Part shown: piece after piece, positions 34,861 through 46,814 of the stretch
Layout of the letters: every line of letters begins with the position of its first letter
Numbering within the stretch: the stretch's first letter is position 1
The notes under the pieces: generated by a model
The model's database searches: none
What the model was told of the DNA's origin: nothing
The model's input: only the letters and a program-made list of their open reading frames with translations
Translations under genes and position numbers: made by a program
Source: Epiperipatus broadwayi
Taxonomy: Eukaryota > Onychophora > Udeonychophora > Euonychophora > Peripatidae
Length of the DNA: 64,000 nt
Assembly: GCA_028023455.1 (NCBI GenBank)
Contig: JAQFVV010012511.1
Coordinates: forward strand, 3,040,165-3,104,164
Reading direction: 5' to 3'

Positions 34861-36765
34861 ATATATATTCATTACCAAGGTTTTGCTACATGTGCATATA
34901 TCTAAACACAGAATAGCAATGATACTATGATGCAAATATCTATATCCAAATTATATATTTATATAATTACTAGTTGATAAAAAAACTATTAAATAAATTA
35001 TCATAAATATTGGCAACATTAAATAACATAACTCAATAGAGTTTTCGACAAATATAAATCACTAATTAGGAATGTCTAATTGTTCAGAATAAAGTTTACA
35101 ATTTGAAAATATATGTTCAGATTTCTGTTTGCTATAAGACCGTTATTTCCTTTCTTCATTCTTTTTACTTCCATTTGAGTATTAATTTTATCAGGACGTC
35201 TAAATATAGTAAATATTATAAAGAGTTATAAATTGATAATAGTGTATATCATCTATTACTATTTGAATCAATTCGGAATTTATAAGAAAATTCTATGATA
35301 AATTTCGATATTAATCTTAATAAGGGTTTTCATTTTTAAAGATAAAACATACAAATTGATGTTCTAGGTAATTAGCAGAAACCCCTCATACATTTGAATC
35401 AAAATGGATTTTTTATCCATTCACTGTTTGTGAGTTTCAATCAACAAATGCCAAATGAAATCAGTTATTTGCTCTGTGAATGCATCCTGTTCTCCAAATA
35501 TTATATGACAAACTTTTCTACTTTTCAATTTCTTGACTGAATTTCTACTGAACAAATGATTAACTTAGACTGATTAAGTCTCTGCTATATTATTTTAAAA
35601 TTACTTTGAAAAACAACCATAAAATATTATTTTTTTAACTTTCTGAAATCACATAAACTTTTGTTTTTCATTTTTCTTAATATTCAAGTTATATAAAAAA
35701 TTTAAAACAATAATATTTGGCAAATCTTTTTTTATCTTATAATCAGAGATCATTACTCTGTACTAAAATTTCAAACAAAAATAAAACAGAATATAAATAG
35801 TACATATAAAAGATTAAATGAAAACAGGTTAAAATTATATACAACACAATATATATTGTATTACTCTATTACTAGAGACTCAAAAGTGATATCTGCTTAT
35901 TGTCTTAATCTTCAGCCCATATGAGCATTAAGAATAAATATAGCTAGTGTAAATGAATATGGATGTACTCATAAAAAACCCAACAACAAAGGGTTTCATG
36001 TTGCACAACTCTTGCCATAATATGACTTGATGTTCATATCCAGTTAAATGAATCTCAAAAAATCTTCAAATCACAAGATGTTTTACAATTCAGCTATCTA
36101 TCTAGTATTGAATAGCAAATGGATGTTCAGTTATAATTAGTTAGAGATTAAAGACTCTAGGTTAATCTAGATTGATAAGATAGATTTTTCATTAGTAAGG
36201 AAATATATTCAAGCATAGGAGGAACCCATAGTTCATCTTTATCTTTTATACATACAAATATATTTTGTCTCTACATGATAATCTGTAAAAAAATTATATA
36301 TTTGCATTCATTAAACTACAATACATGGTATAGTACAGTGGTAGTTTGGATTTGAGAATTAAAACTTTCCATGGATTTTATCTCAATTCTATTATTTATG
36401 GTATTGCACATCATATGATATTGAAGAGAATTATAAATTAGTAAATATTTTTTACTTTCTGGTTTCTTAGAATTTTATTTACTTAAATATAGGTAAAACA
36501 GTCTTTAAATAATCTGCTGCAAAAAATCCATTAGTCATCAGCCTTAACAAATTTCCAAGAGAAGATAATTTTCTCTAGCTAAAAAAAAGCATCTAGATAT
36601 CTTCGATACTCATTTGCCAATCAATTTTGGATAGTTAGCTAGGTTGGCTATTCACTAATTACATTGAAAAAAAAATTATACTTAATTAAAAGAAAAATAT
36701 ATATGTAAATAACATTGCATATTCAACGATGATTATTTTTAGTATTTAATAGCAAATGAAATTGC
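34861..36765. other. AT-rich intronic DNA
   Basis: No recognised gene or repeat between the family-3 element and the first SAXO4-like coding exon. Confidence 0.45.
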
Positions 36766-36769
36766 TTAC

Positions 36770-36999
36770 CCCATTTCTGGATTATCTAATTTATCAAGCT
36801 CCTGAGAATAAAATAATGGAGCGCGTTGGTTTGATGTATAACCTGAAGGAACAATTTTACCTGGAGCTGTATTTGGTATAAAGGATTCATCTTTATAACT
36901 TGTACTGTACTGAGTGACATAAAAATCCATGGGATAATAAGATGGCCCATGACTGACTTTAATATGATCAGTAACAGGTCCATATTGTAATTTAGACAT
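36770..36999 (-). CDS. SAXO4: SAXO4/PPP1R32-like, first coding exon
   Basis: First coding exon of a minus-strand gene resembling SAXO4 (PPP1R32), an axonemal microtubule-associated protein of cilia and flagella. It encodes 76 codons plus two bases. The start is the ATG at 36999-36997, giving MSKLQYGPV. An acceptor-like TTTATTTGTTCAG ends at 37002, so a 5' UTR exon probably lies upstream. The protein contains FYVTQYSTSYKDESFIPN, then GKIVPSGYTSNQRAP and LDNPEMG. These follow the vertebrate blocks FYATSYCTAYGREDFKP, G-TGYKSN and LDNPARG, recalled from memory. The exon ends at GG followed by donor GTAAGC at 36769, phase 2, matching the next exon. Identification is by family recognition, not a search; the joint match of four exons makes it strong. 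Confidence 0.88.
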
Positions 37000-37408
37000 T
37001 CCTGAACAAATAAACAATTTAGAAATACTATAAATTATTAAGTATATACATAGCATTCAAGTTATATTTAAGTAAATATAATAAATAAATATTGATTTTC
37101 CTTATGATTTTTGACTTAACTGAGTTTTCTTATTTCACCTAAAACCTTTACATTAAAAAATATTCCAATATTAGTCATTTGTTACTACCAAAAAAAAAAG
37201 ATTCTAAATTAAAATTTAAAAATCGACTCAATTTCTGTATTCTTAGTCATCTTAAGGTGTTTTTCTGGGTTAAATTTGGTATATAAAAACATACTATAGC
37301 ATCTTCTCAAAACAAATAATATTCTCATGTTCTATTATCCATTTTTAGATTTCATTACTAACACTCTTCTATGCCTGATATTCAAAATAAAGTAATAAAA
37401 ATCTTAAT

Positions 37409-37482
37409 TATAGTATAGTAATTAGTATATCAATTTATCATGCCTACAATTTGGGTTCAAATCCAGGTCAAATAAAACTTAG
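37409..37482 (+). repeat. tRNA-like relic (Asp-like)
   Basis: TATAGTATAGTAATTAGTAT matches the A-box/D-arm of tRNA-Asp-type genes, followed by TTATCAT (anticodon-like ATC) and GGGTTCAAATCC (B box). The acceptor stem does not pair, so it is a decayed tRNA pseudogene or SINE head, not a functional tRNA. Confidence 0.4.
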
Positions 37483-38217
37483 AATCTTCTAAGTATAGGG
37501 CAGTAAGCCCATAGTCAATATAAATAACTGCCCAATTATTAACTAGTAAATGATTATCTAATTATTCACAGCTAGAAAGTAATAAACAAGAAAGTTTTAT
37601 CTAAGACTATTTGCAATAGTGGGGGTGGGGTGATGCAAACAAAAGGAAAATGCTTTTTTATTTCAAGTGATCATAATTATAGGATAAAAAATCATTATAG
37701 TACAATCCCTAAAATACAAGATTCCAATACAATATTAATAACCAAAAAATATTCAAATAATAAAATTTCTCTATAGATGCCATTTCATTCACTAAGACAG
37801 AAATTTATTCAAATTCTTTGTGATTGTCTAAATATGGCAGATTTTGATTTTTTTAAACAAATAATATTCAGAAAATATTGAAGCATACAAATTAAGAGAA
37901 ATTTTATTTCTTTACTTTTTACCTTAACAGTTACACAGAAAATTTGAAATTAATATTTGATGCATGTAAATCTTTCATTTTCCTAAATAATTACATAATG
38001 AATTATTTCTATCATCTAATTGAATTATTAAATGTGTTTAGAAAAATTTAAGGTTTGTACTTTTTCAAATATAATCAATTACTAATAATATCACACAGCA
38101 CAGTGGTTTGTGTGTATTCTTCTTTCTTTTCCAGCATAGTAATCAAATTAGTGATCTTTACATTCATGAATACTAATTTTAAGATAATGTGGTACTGTTG
38201 GGTGTGTCATACTTGTG

Positions 38218-38231
38218 CCAGTAGATGGCAC
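38218..38231 (+). promoter_or_regulatory. CTCF-like core motif
   Basis: CCAGTAGATGGCAC matches the bilaterian CTCF core consensus CCASYAGRKGGCRS at all 14 positions, in an otherwise AT-rich stretch. It is about 1.2 kb upstream of the SAXO4-like start codon and in the same orientation as the weaker match at 42749. Occupancy cannot be judged from sequence. Confidence 0.45.
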
Positions 38232-38557
38232 TTCAGCACCCATCAACAAGCATGCAATCGATAAATTTCTTTCGAAGAAATCACTCAAAATGTACAAATT
38301 TTAAAAAGTACACACACATATGGAAATCGGTAAAATACATAAAATACCCCCCCCCCAACAATTAATTGAAATGGCTCAAAAATAAATAAATAACAGTACC
38401 ATAAGGCTCTAACCAATTAAGCTATTCAGCTAAACGCAACCAACAATAAAAATTTTATATCTATGAAAATCTTCTTGACTTTTTTATTTTTAAGAATATG
38501 TTTTAATAAATGCTTCCATTATGTACTATTACATTAATGTTTGGGAATCATTTATTA

Positions 38558-38745
38558 TTAACTTTGCTCTTAAAAAGAAAAAAAATGGAGAAATCAGGAG
38601 GACCCTTGTAAATAAGTATATAAAATTTCTACTAACTGTTGTCTTTAACAAAATAGTTTAGTTTATTAGAACATTATCTTAAAATCAGCATTTATCAGTA
38701 TAAATGTGATTCTCATGCTAATACTATCATTAATAGAGCCAGAAA
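38558..38745 (+). repeat. degenerate copy of Penelope 3' end with tRNA-like part
   Basis: It matches 47866-48050: AACTTTGCTCTTA, TGGAGAAATCAGGAGGA, then AAATTTCT and a decayed tRNA-like segment (AACATTATCTTAAAATCAGC, TTCTCATGCTAATACT). The same join of Penelope-like ORF end and tRNA-like sequence in two loci shows they form one repeated unit. Confidence 0.6.
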
Positions 38746-38770
38746 TATATAAACAAAAGAGAATAATACA

Positions 38771-38872
38771 TTGTTAGCCAAGAGGTCATTGCAGCCACCT
38801 TGCAAGCAAGTAGTTGGTTGCAGACAGTTGTGGATTCACGTCCCGGCCGATGCTATGACATATGGAGGGGAA
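38771..38872 (+). repeat. ultra-short tRNA-derived SINE, copy 2 (102 bp)
   Basis: Flanked by the perfect 16-bp direct repeat AAAAGAGAATAATACA (38755-38770 and 38873-38888). The order is TTAGCCAAGAGGTCATTGC (A-box-like), CCTTGCAAGC anticodon-like arm, GGATTCACGTCCC (B box), the tail GATGCTATGACATATGGAGG, then A-run. Tail and layout match the insertion at 32802-32901, so both belong to one family. Confidence 0.8.
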
Positions 38873-38889
38873 AAAAGAGAATAATACAA

Positions 38890-41160
38890 CTTAAAACTTT
38901 ATGTACTAACTAAATAATATTACTAATAAGTAAATGTATTTGAAAAAATATAAATAAAATTTGAAATTTTCTAAAAACTGCTAGTTGATAGAAATAGTGT
39001 AACATATAATTACAAGTAAAAAATCATCATATATATTGCACAAGTAAAATGTTTTTTAAAAACCATAATATTTAGATTAATAAATCAGCAATATTAACTT
39101 CCATATCAGCAATATTCGATAATAATCCAATAAAATAGATTCAAGGCTTTCATTCTTTAATTCTAACGATCAAAACTCTTCCTTAACATCAGTCTTATCG
39201 AGCATGCAATGTTTCTCTCATCATCCCCAACAGAAAAATATTCATATGATTTGAACGTTTGATATTAGCTAAAGTAATTTATTTCCTTTATCTTTGAAAA
39301 GATTCCATTATTATAATTCTCAGGTATTAGTTCTTTAATAGGTACATATTATGACAAATTTGCTTTAATAAAAAAAATTTCACCATTATCTTTTTAAGCC
39401 AATAAACATCGCTTGACCACCACTTCTACTCTAGCTTGCTGTGTGTGGCAATACGTATAGTGAGTTTTGCCTGTTTTAATATTAATTATCTTTTTTGATA
39501 GAAAAAATGCTCACCTATCTTTCCAAGCTTTTAATGATTATACATCTCAATAGCAAATTATATCTTATTATTCTATTTATAATTTCTAATCGACACAAAC
39601 ACATCATGATTTTTTACAAGATAAAAATGTTTGTTTTAAGCCCCTGTACAGTGATTACCTGATCAGTTTTATTTACCTAAGTATATCGAATATGTTACTG
39701 TCTTCCATTATCAATGAGCTTTAAATTTAATTTTGAGATAGTGGAATAATGATTGAAGTAATTACAAACAATCAATAAATGTGTTTTGATCCTCTATCTT
39801 GTATAATCTTGACTTATCAAAGCCAAAATACTATTTCTGATATATGCTGTCTTTTCTGTCTCTTCCCTATGCTCTTTTTGTTATTCTCTCTTTTTTTCAT
39901 AGTCTCCAGAAACTTAGTTGATATAGGGCCTAATTACTACACGTTTCTTTTATCAATGGCTATCTCTTTGCATAGTTGGAAAACCACAATTCTGATTCAA
40001 ATGTTTTATTTTTGTATGCAAGTTTGTATTAGTATTCAAATAAGTTTAGCATGAGACAGAGAGAAATCTTCATTTGTATTCAGATTTGGGATGGATATTT
40101 GACTCAGAAAATAACTGTTTTTTTGGGAAACTTATCTTTCTATTCCCATAAATATGGAAAGGCCTATAAAAGCCTGCCTTAAAACTATCTTAAGGTTATC
40201 GTGCCTAACAGATTATTCATTTAGGCAGAAAATATGTTACTTTAAAGGTGTCAAAGCAGAGGTAATTATGGTAATAAAAGCATTTCAAATGTTTATGAAT
40301 ATAAGTAAAAGAATTGTGTATTCTTTGTTTGATATGAACTCTTCGTGAGCTGAATATATAAAAAAGATAGTTGATAAGCAGTTGTCAAGGTTTATCATAG
40401 ATTTAGCTGCTTTTACTGAGACTTGACTTTCAGAGAATTAAGTTTAATTGGACAGAAAAATGGTTATATATATATATATTTTTAAAAAGGCTACAATGTG
40501 TTAGATTGATTGCGAGATCTTGTTTAATATACTTTATTCTTGGAATTTTCAAATGTATCAAAAGAAAACTAATAAAATTAAAGATATTTATACAGGGGTA
40601 CATTTCCTATTTTATCTACACTTCTGATCCAATATTAAACTCAGAGATAACTTTTATTTCTTATTGGATAGTGTTATTGCATTAACAATAACAAAAGATA
40701 AATATTTGTTCTTGGGAAAGTTATGACTCAAAGTTATTTGAAATAAAAATATTAGCTCTTGGGCTACTGAAGGATTGACAATCATTAACTTTGATTAGAT
40801 ATTTTTAAAAAATTATTATGAAAAAACTTAGATGCATAAATACTCAAAATAATGAGATCCATGGATTATGTTGTAGTTAAGGTATAAAATAAAAAATGTC
40901 AATACTAGAAGAGCACTTAAACTAAAGATTGCTAGATAGATTAGTACGATTCAAAATTGAAATGATAGCGGCATCTAAAATTAGTTTCTATTCTTATTAT
41001 AATAACAAACAATTTTACACTCATTTTTAGAAGCAACTGCTTATTACTCATGTCAAATTTTAAGTTATAACAATTGTTAACTTACAAAATTACTTTTAAA
41101 AATGTACATAAATATTATTATTGAAAATATATGTATATACTCGATATATACAAAATATTC
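38890..41160. other. AT-rich intergenic/intronic DNA
   Basis: No gene recognised. CTTGCTGTGTGTGGCAATAC..GTGAGTTTTGCCTGTTTTAA at 39430-39480 is a decayed end of a family-1 element. ORFs at 39779 and 40154 lack any family signature. Confidence 0.45.
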
Positions 41161-41179
41161 TCATTACCCATATATATAT

Positions 41180-41436
41180 ATGTATGAATCTGTATTAGCA
41201 GTAGCAAACTCTCTAGACACCCAATGCAAACCTTAGTAATATGGATGCAGAAAGGTTTGTGCATAAAATCCCCATCTAGTACCTACTCATCCAATATCCC
41301 CAGACTAGTTTCTAGCTTGTAGCTTTCATCAGAGCATGAGCTTTGAATTTGAGAGCACTGCACCTACTGTCTGGAAAGTTTGCTACTATTAATAACAGCT
41401 TGTGTAACCATAGAAAATGGTGATCATGTGATGTTT
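41180..41436. repeat. family-1 repeat element, copy at 41.2 kb
   Basis: Contains GTTTGTGCATAAAATCCC, CTACTCATCCAATATCCCCA, the hammerhead segment, GAGAGCACTGCACCTA and the terminus GGTGATCATGTGATGTTTTG. Short outer arms pair (GTAGCAAACTCTCTAGACA against GTCTGGAAAGTTTGCTAC). Confidence 0.75.
41279..41359 (-). ncRNA. hammerhead ribozyme motif, family 1 copy at 41 kb
   Basis: Minus strand: AGTGCTCTCAAATTC and further stem I, CTGATGA (41326-41332), stem II AGC-TACAA-GCT, GAAA, stem III ACTAGT (self-complementary), C17, then TGGGGATATTGGATGAG. The core is intact. An insertion in the 5' strand (ATGCT before CTGATGA) weakens the inner stem I. Confidence 0.7.
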
Positions 41437-41724
41437 TGTTGATTTTTATATGAATGTGTATCGTATACATATTTTAGGCATACACTTTATGAATGATTTA
41501 ATAATTAATACAGAAAAAAAAATTGGTTAAGCATTATTTATCCAGAATTGAAAACAAAATACAAATTATAATAATCAAAAAAAGCAAGTCATATATAACG
41601 TGACATTACTTTTATAAGCTTGTATGTACAAAAATGTAATACAGAGAGTATACCAATAGCTCAAACAAGCTCTTAATTGATAAGGGCAGCATGGGGAAAT
41701 ATTTAAAATCTCTATCCAGAACCT

Positions 41725-41790
41725 TCCCATCTCCAGACCAACTGGTGTCGAGCTTATGGCCCACGTCAGTGGAGAGCTAGAATATTTGGA
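41725..41790 (-). ncRNA. hammerhead-like motif, family 2 copy 2 left arm (degenerate)
   Basis: Minus strand: CTCTCCA stem I, CTGACGT (41763-41769; A9 replaced by U), stem II GGGC-CATAA-GCTC, GACA in place of GAAA, stem III CCAGTTGG, then TC and TGGAGATGGG. Inner stem I UCUCCA/UGGAGA pairs perfectly. Two core substitutions suggest loss of activity. Confidence 0.55.
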
Positions 41791-42203
41791 CACTAGATCC
41801 AAAATATCAACTCAAAACCCAGCATTTATTTCATACATAATATTTAAGTAAAAACTCTGAAATTTTCGGACATGAAAATGTCTTTAAATCCAGCTATCTA
41901 ACTTAAATAGCTATATGGTACTGACCTAAATTCAGATCTACCATATTTTAATAGCAAGCTTATAAAAGTAAGGTCAAGTTACATATGACTTGCTTTTTTA
42001 ATTATTATAATTTTACTTTTAAGGCTTTGGCTATGCTGAGGCTATTAAAATATGGTAGATCTGAATTTAGTTCAGTCCCATATAGCTATTTAAGTTACAT
42101 AGCTGGATTTAAAGACATTTTCATGTCCAAAAATTTCAGAGTTTCTACTTAAATATTATATATGAAATAAGTACTGGTTTTTGAGTTGATATTTTGGATT
42201 GTC

Positions 42204-42275
42204 CGAATATTCTAGCTCTCCATTGACGTGAGTCATAAACTCGAAAACAGTTGGTCTGGAGATGGGAAGGTTCTG
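42204..42275 (+). ncRNA. hammerhead-like motif, family 2 copy 2 right arm (degenerate)
   Basis: Plus strand: GAATATTCTAGCTCTCCA, TTGACGT as the first box (two departures from CUGANGA), stem II GAGT-CATAA-ACTC (4 bp), GAAA, AACAGTTGGTC stem III region, then TGGAGATGGG. Stem II pairs here as GAGT/ACTC, where the left arm has GGGC/GCTC. Confidence 0.55.
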
Positions 42276-42699
42276 GATAGAGATTTTAAATATTTTCTCA
42301 TACCGCACTTATCAATTAAGAGCTTGTTTGAGATAATGCAAATTGTATGTTTAATTTTACTCAACTAAAAATAGTAATTATAAAAATGCCATATTTATTC
42401 TAAAATTGGTAATGATTTTATATATACTATCATTCATAGTCATTAACACTCTCACAAAAATAATAAACGCCCGAAGTAAATGGACTATTACTTTAAAAAA
42501 ACAAATAAAACTTCATGAAATAAAATAGTTTTCAAATAAAACCGCAACAACTACACTAAAATAAAAGGATTGATTTTTTTAAAAATAATATTTCTCTAAT
42601 AATAAATTACAATATTTGTAATTATAATTAATGAAGTCAAATAAATGAAAACAATGTAAAAAAAAAAAAACTATTAGAAATTACTATACTTGAAGTAAT

Positions 42700-42770
42700 T
42701 TGGAACCCACAACTACGAAGTGTTGATATAGCCTTAGCAACAAATGGATAACTAGATGGCGCTCACAAAT
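42700..42770. promoter_or_regulatory. GC-richer patch with CTCF-like and X-box-like half-site
   Basis: This patch is less AT-rich than its flanks. ACTAGATGGCGC at 42751-42762 matches 12 of 14 positions of the CTCF core CCASYAGRKGGCRS (aligned at 42749-42762). On the minus strand, GTTGCTAAGGC (42732-42742) resembles the left half of an RFX X-box, the motif commonly found upstream of ciliary genes; the right half is poor. It lies about 5.7 kb upstream of the SAXO4-like start codon, near the possible 5' exon. Confidence 0.3.
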
Positions 42771-42959
42771 AAAAATTTAAAATATTTAAAAAATTTATAA
42801 GAAGCTAATTTATAACTACTTTGAACTTTTTAACCATAAACTTTTCTCTTTTAATTTTATGCATCGGTAAAAAACTAATGCGAATAATAATTAATATATA
42901 AAAATAAAGGAGGAAATATAAAACAGAATGTTTATAAGCAAACGTTTCTCCTTTCACTC

Positions 42960-43045
42960 ATTTAAATACCGCGTACCTTGAAATTTTATAACAAGTCCCG
43001 TATACTTATAAGAACTATGCGGAGGTTCTTTGATTGTTTTTTTTA
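42960..43045 (-). other. possible 5' UTR exon upstream of SAXO4-like gene
   Basis: The ATG exon at 36999 appears to start at a splice acceptor, so a non-coding first exon should exist upstream. On the minus strand here, a stretch slightly richer in GC than its surroundings ends in AAATTTCAAG followed by GTACGC, a plausible donor after 42976. It is the only donor-like site I noticed in a relatively CpG-containing patch upstream. Transcription data are absent, so this is weak inference. Confidence 0.2.
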
Positions 43046-44520
43046 TTACTATTATAAACGTTCTTCCTTTATTTAAAATTATAACTTATTTTCAGTTGCG
43101 AAAAATATAATGTTCATTCCAAAATTTAAAATAAAAATTTCAAATACATCAGTTTTCTTTTATACCTAAAGCGAGTTTTCACATCTATTTGATAGTCTTT
43201 TCCGAGCCGATATATCATTTGTTTTACCTTCGGAATGCAGACAATGAAAGTCTTTTTTTTTTAAGATTATTAATCAACTTCTTTGTACTCTCTATCCTGT
43301 TTTTTTTTTTTTTTCATATTTCCTCTAGGAATATGTATCTAATACAATTATTTTTGCATTTTATAATTTCTTTAATAAGCAATCTTTTTGCATTTATTTT
43401 CTTCAACATTGCATTTTATTTTTTTTTATTTTTCTATTTTAAAAGCTTCCGATCTTTTAGTCAACCGTTAGTTCATTATTCATGTTTCCATTTACATTCT
43501 AAATAATACATTTAACTAGCCTTTACGTTAAATATAACATGCCTAAAATAAGATAGCCAGAGTTGGCTTTAGAAAAAGTGGAACCCAAATGGAAATATCT
43601 CTTGCCGAGTCTTACAACCAGGAAAATCTAGAAATATAAATAAATAAAGTTTATATGGAGTTTATATCTCTATGATAGAATGGAAAGCAATAAAAATGTA
43701 AACTTCCAAGGTGCATGCGAGTTACTGTTTCAAATAGATATTAATACATTTTAATATAGTATTGCACACAAACAAATCTTCGAGTAAGGAAAAAAATGTA
43801 TAGATTATCTTCTCAAAATAAATAGCTACAAATATATACCATTAAAATTATTTTTGGTTTAAAAATATAAATATATAGCAGGACTAAATTACATATAAGT
43901 CATATAAATTTATAATATTATTATCTTAATCACCAGTTGAATTGTTTTTATCTAATAATAAAAGTTTATTGATTTATTTTTTTTTAAGTCAAGGTAAAAG
44001 AACAGATATAAAATTATCAGTGATTCTTTAGGTAGAAAATGTGACAAACGTATTTTACAATAGAATTGGATATATTAAATGTAAGATTATAATAAATTAA
44101 TCATATGAAACTATTAAAATATTTTTTTATATATTTATAAGTATTTAATAGCTATTACATAAATATTTTTGGCTAAAGGAGTTTTCTGTCAACTGAAAAG
44201 AGACCCTCTGATTCCACTTTGACGTCTTAAAGGAACCAAATGAGACAATTTTCTAATGTCCATTTCATTCATTTTTCATGTTGCAACAGTTATTATTGTA
44301 TGATTATTCATACAGTAAACAAACATGAATGGATTAGTCAATCATGCATCAATCAGCATGGTAAGTTTATTGGTTTGTTATCTTTAAGTCTAAGATCAAG
44401 AAACTCCACCATCTTTCTTCCTTTTTTCTCAGTGTTCTGATAGATCTTAACTGAAATATCAATTGAGATTTTTTTTGAAGTGTGTGTGAATGAATATTGT
44501 TTTTAGTAGATATTCACAAT
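43046..44520. other. AT-rich DNA, no recognised gene
   Basis: Low-complexity F/I/L-rich ORFs (43189-43506, 44240-44440) have no family signature. If the SAXO4-like gene begins near 43.0 kb this is intergenic. Confidence 0.4.
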
Positions 44521-46143
44521 TATAATAGACAAAATTAAATTCACAGCCCTTATTCCCAAAAAGATGCAAAATCACCAGCCCAACAGTGATTGGTTGCCAA
44601 AGATGGAGAGTGCTAAGAATACTCTGATTGTGGAACCAGGCTACCATTTGACAATGATCATTTATTTTAAGTACTTACAACTGTAAATCATTTTCAAGTG
44701 AAGAAGATTGCAAGGATTGGAAGAAGAACTATCTAATATTAAATGAGACATTATTGGATATTGTGAAGTTAGAAAAAAAGATGAAGTGACAATTGATTTA
44801 AAAAATGGGCATGTATTGTACTACAAAGGCACATATATTGAAGCAAAAGTGAAGTTGGATTCATTATAAATAAAAAGTGGAAGAACATTATAGAGATTAA
44901 TGCTGTATCCGAAAGAGTAGCAAGATTAGTTATGTAACTTAATGGTAGATACCAAATGCAGATAATTCAGGTGTATTCCCAAACAATTTCTCATTATGAT
45001 GAAGAAGTAAAAGATTTTTTATATGGATGCACAAAAGGCTTTTGATCAGACCAAACAATATCTTAAAATTATTGTGGGAGACTTTAATGCTAGAATTGGT
45101 AAACAATTGAAAGATGAAAATATTATAAATTTGATTATAGAGATAGAAATGAGAGATGGCATAGACTTGTAAAGTTTGCAGAAAAAGAAAACTTTTATAT
45201 TATGAATTCTCTTTTTGAGAAAAATGCTAAATAGAAATGGACATGGAAGCATTGACTAACAGAAAATATATACTTCAAGATTGTTATGTTATTAATAATT
45301 TCAACACAGGAACTGATAATTGATTAGTGAGATGCAAGATATATGTTGATACAAAACTACAGAGACAAAAAGTATTAAGAACAATAGTAATCACAGTTGA
45401 TTTTCCTAACCTTCAGAAACACTCCAATGAATTTAATTTAGAACTTGCAAATCGTCTTTAAATATTAACAGATTCTGAAGAAGATTCAAATTGAATAAAA
45501 TCAATGAAAAAATAACTGACAAACTTTTAACAACTGCACAAACATAACTGGTACAAAAAAGCAGCAATTGGCCAATAAAATTTCTACTGAGATAAGACGA
45601 TTTATGAGGAAAACAGGAATATGGAAATATATAAAAATAATGCATTGAGAAGGATTGAATATTTAGAATTTTATAAAATGATGTTAAAAAGAATTAATGT
45701 CGATATAATAAAATATAATTATGAGTTAGCAAGGAAAGCTATAGAAAAGAATAAAAGTCTCAAAAGTATAAAACAACATATTAGTACTGGTAGGAACGTT
45801 ATTTCTGCAATAAGAAAAAAGATGGAAGAGAGATGACATCAGAAAATGTGTAGAAAAGTTCTTTCAAGATTTATATAGTAATAAAGAACAACTACTAGAT
45901 TTTTGAATTGCTCAGGCTTTTGAATGAAGAATTGAGACAGGTGATTAAATCTATGAAGAAAGGAACAATTCCAGATAATGAAGAAATTGTGATTAATATC
46001 TTAAAAGAAGCAGTTAGAAAATTTTTTGACAAATTTATATAGAAAACATTTAAATAATAAGAATGTACCAAATGATTGGAAGAATTCAATATTAAAATTA
46101 ATATTAAGTGAAATAATGCTTAAAGCTAAATGTGATAAATATA

Positions 46144-46319
46144 TAACCATTAGAAACCAACCAGTCACCACCTAAACATTCACAATATAGATAGTAATCA
46201 ATATTTCTCACTGTTGTCAAGGCAACCTCTCATCACTCTTGCTATTAAAAGGTGAGAAGTTGCCTTGACTATCTATATTGTGAATATTTAGGTGGTGACT
46301 GGTTGTTTTCTAATGGTTA
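46144..46319. repeat. palindromic MITE inside the RTE element
   Basis: A 176-bp foldback starting TAACCATTAGAAACCAACCA and ending TGGTTGTTTTCTAATGGTTA. The arms pair nearly completely (CACCACCTAAACATTCACAA with TTGTGAATATTTAGGTGGTG; CAAGGCAACCTCTCATCA with TGAGAAGTTGCCTTG). It separates the RTE linker from its RT. No ORF. Superfamily not assigned; no clear TSD beyond possible AT/TA bases. Confidence 0.9.
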
Positions 46320-46814
46320 AAATTAATATATAAAAAAGTAATAAAGAAGATATTAAAAATTACAGACCTATCAATCTTTTATTAATTCTACACAAAATAT
46401 TTACCAAAATAATTACAACTAATCTCTAGTGAACTTTGGATTTTAATCATTTAAAATAAGTTGGATTTAAAAATGATTTTAGTATGACAAATTATATACA
46501 AGTATTGAAGAAGTTCTAGATAGGACCAGTGAACATGACTTGCCATTATACTTGAGATTTGTAGATTATGAAAGATTGATTTTGTAAGTATTTCTTTGGG
46601 TGATTTAGAATATTCAAAAAATGCAATAGCAACAATTAGGTTACATAATGTTAGAAAATTGACACTGAGAAGTGTGTACCAGCAGGGTGATTTCATATCT
46701 CCAAACTTTTTTACAGCAGTTTTGCAAGAAATATTTTGTGGATTAAAACTGGAAACTAAGGGAGTAAAAATAAATGGATATTATTTGAGTCAGCACTTCC
46801 TAACGATAGTGTAA

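Larger units (their letters stand above)
41575..42345. repeat. family-2 foldback element, copy 2
   Basis: Left (41575-41975) and right (42040-42345) arms are imperfect reverse complements over about 300 bp: ACTTAAATAGCTATATGGTA against CCATATAGCTATTTAAGT, and AACCTTCCCATCTCCAGACC against GGTCTGGAGATGGGAAGGTT. Ends carry AAAGCAAGTCATATAT, also found in the 55-kb copy. No transposase; ORFs are incidental. Each arm has a hammerhead-like motif. Confidence 0.85.

Noticed and set aside
43189-43506. 105-codon ORF starting MIVFSEPIYHLFYL
   Set aside because: Poly-Phe/Leu low complexity from T-rich DNA; no homologous motif or splice context.
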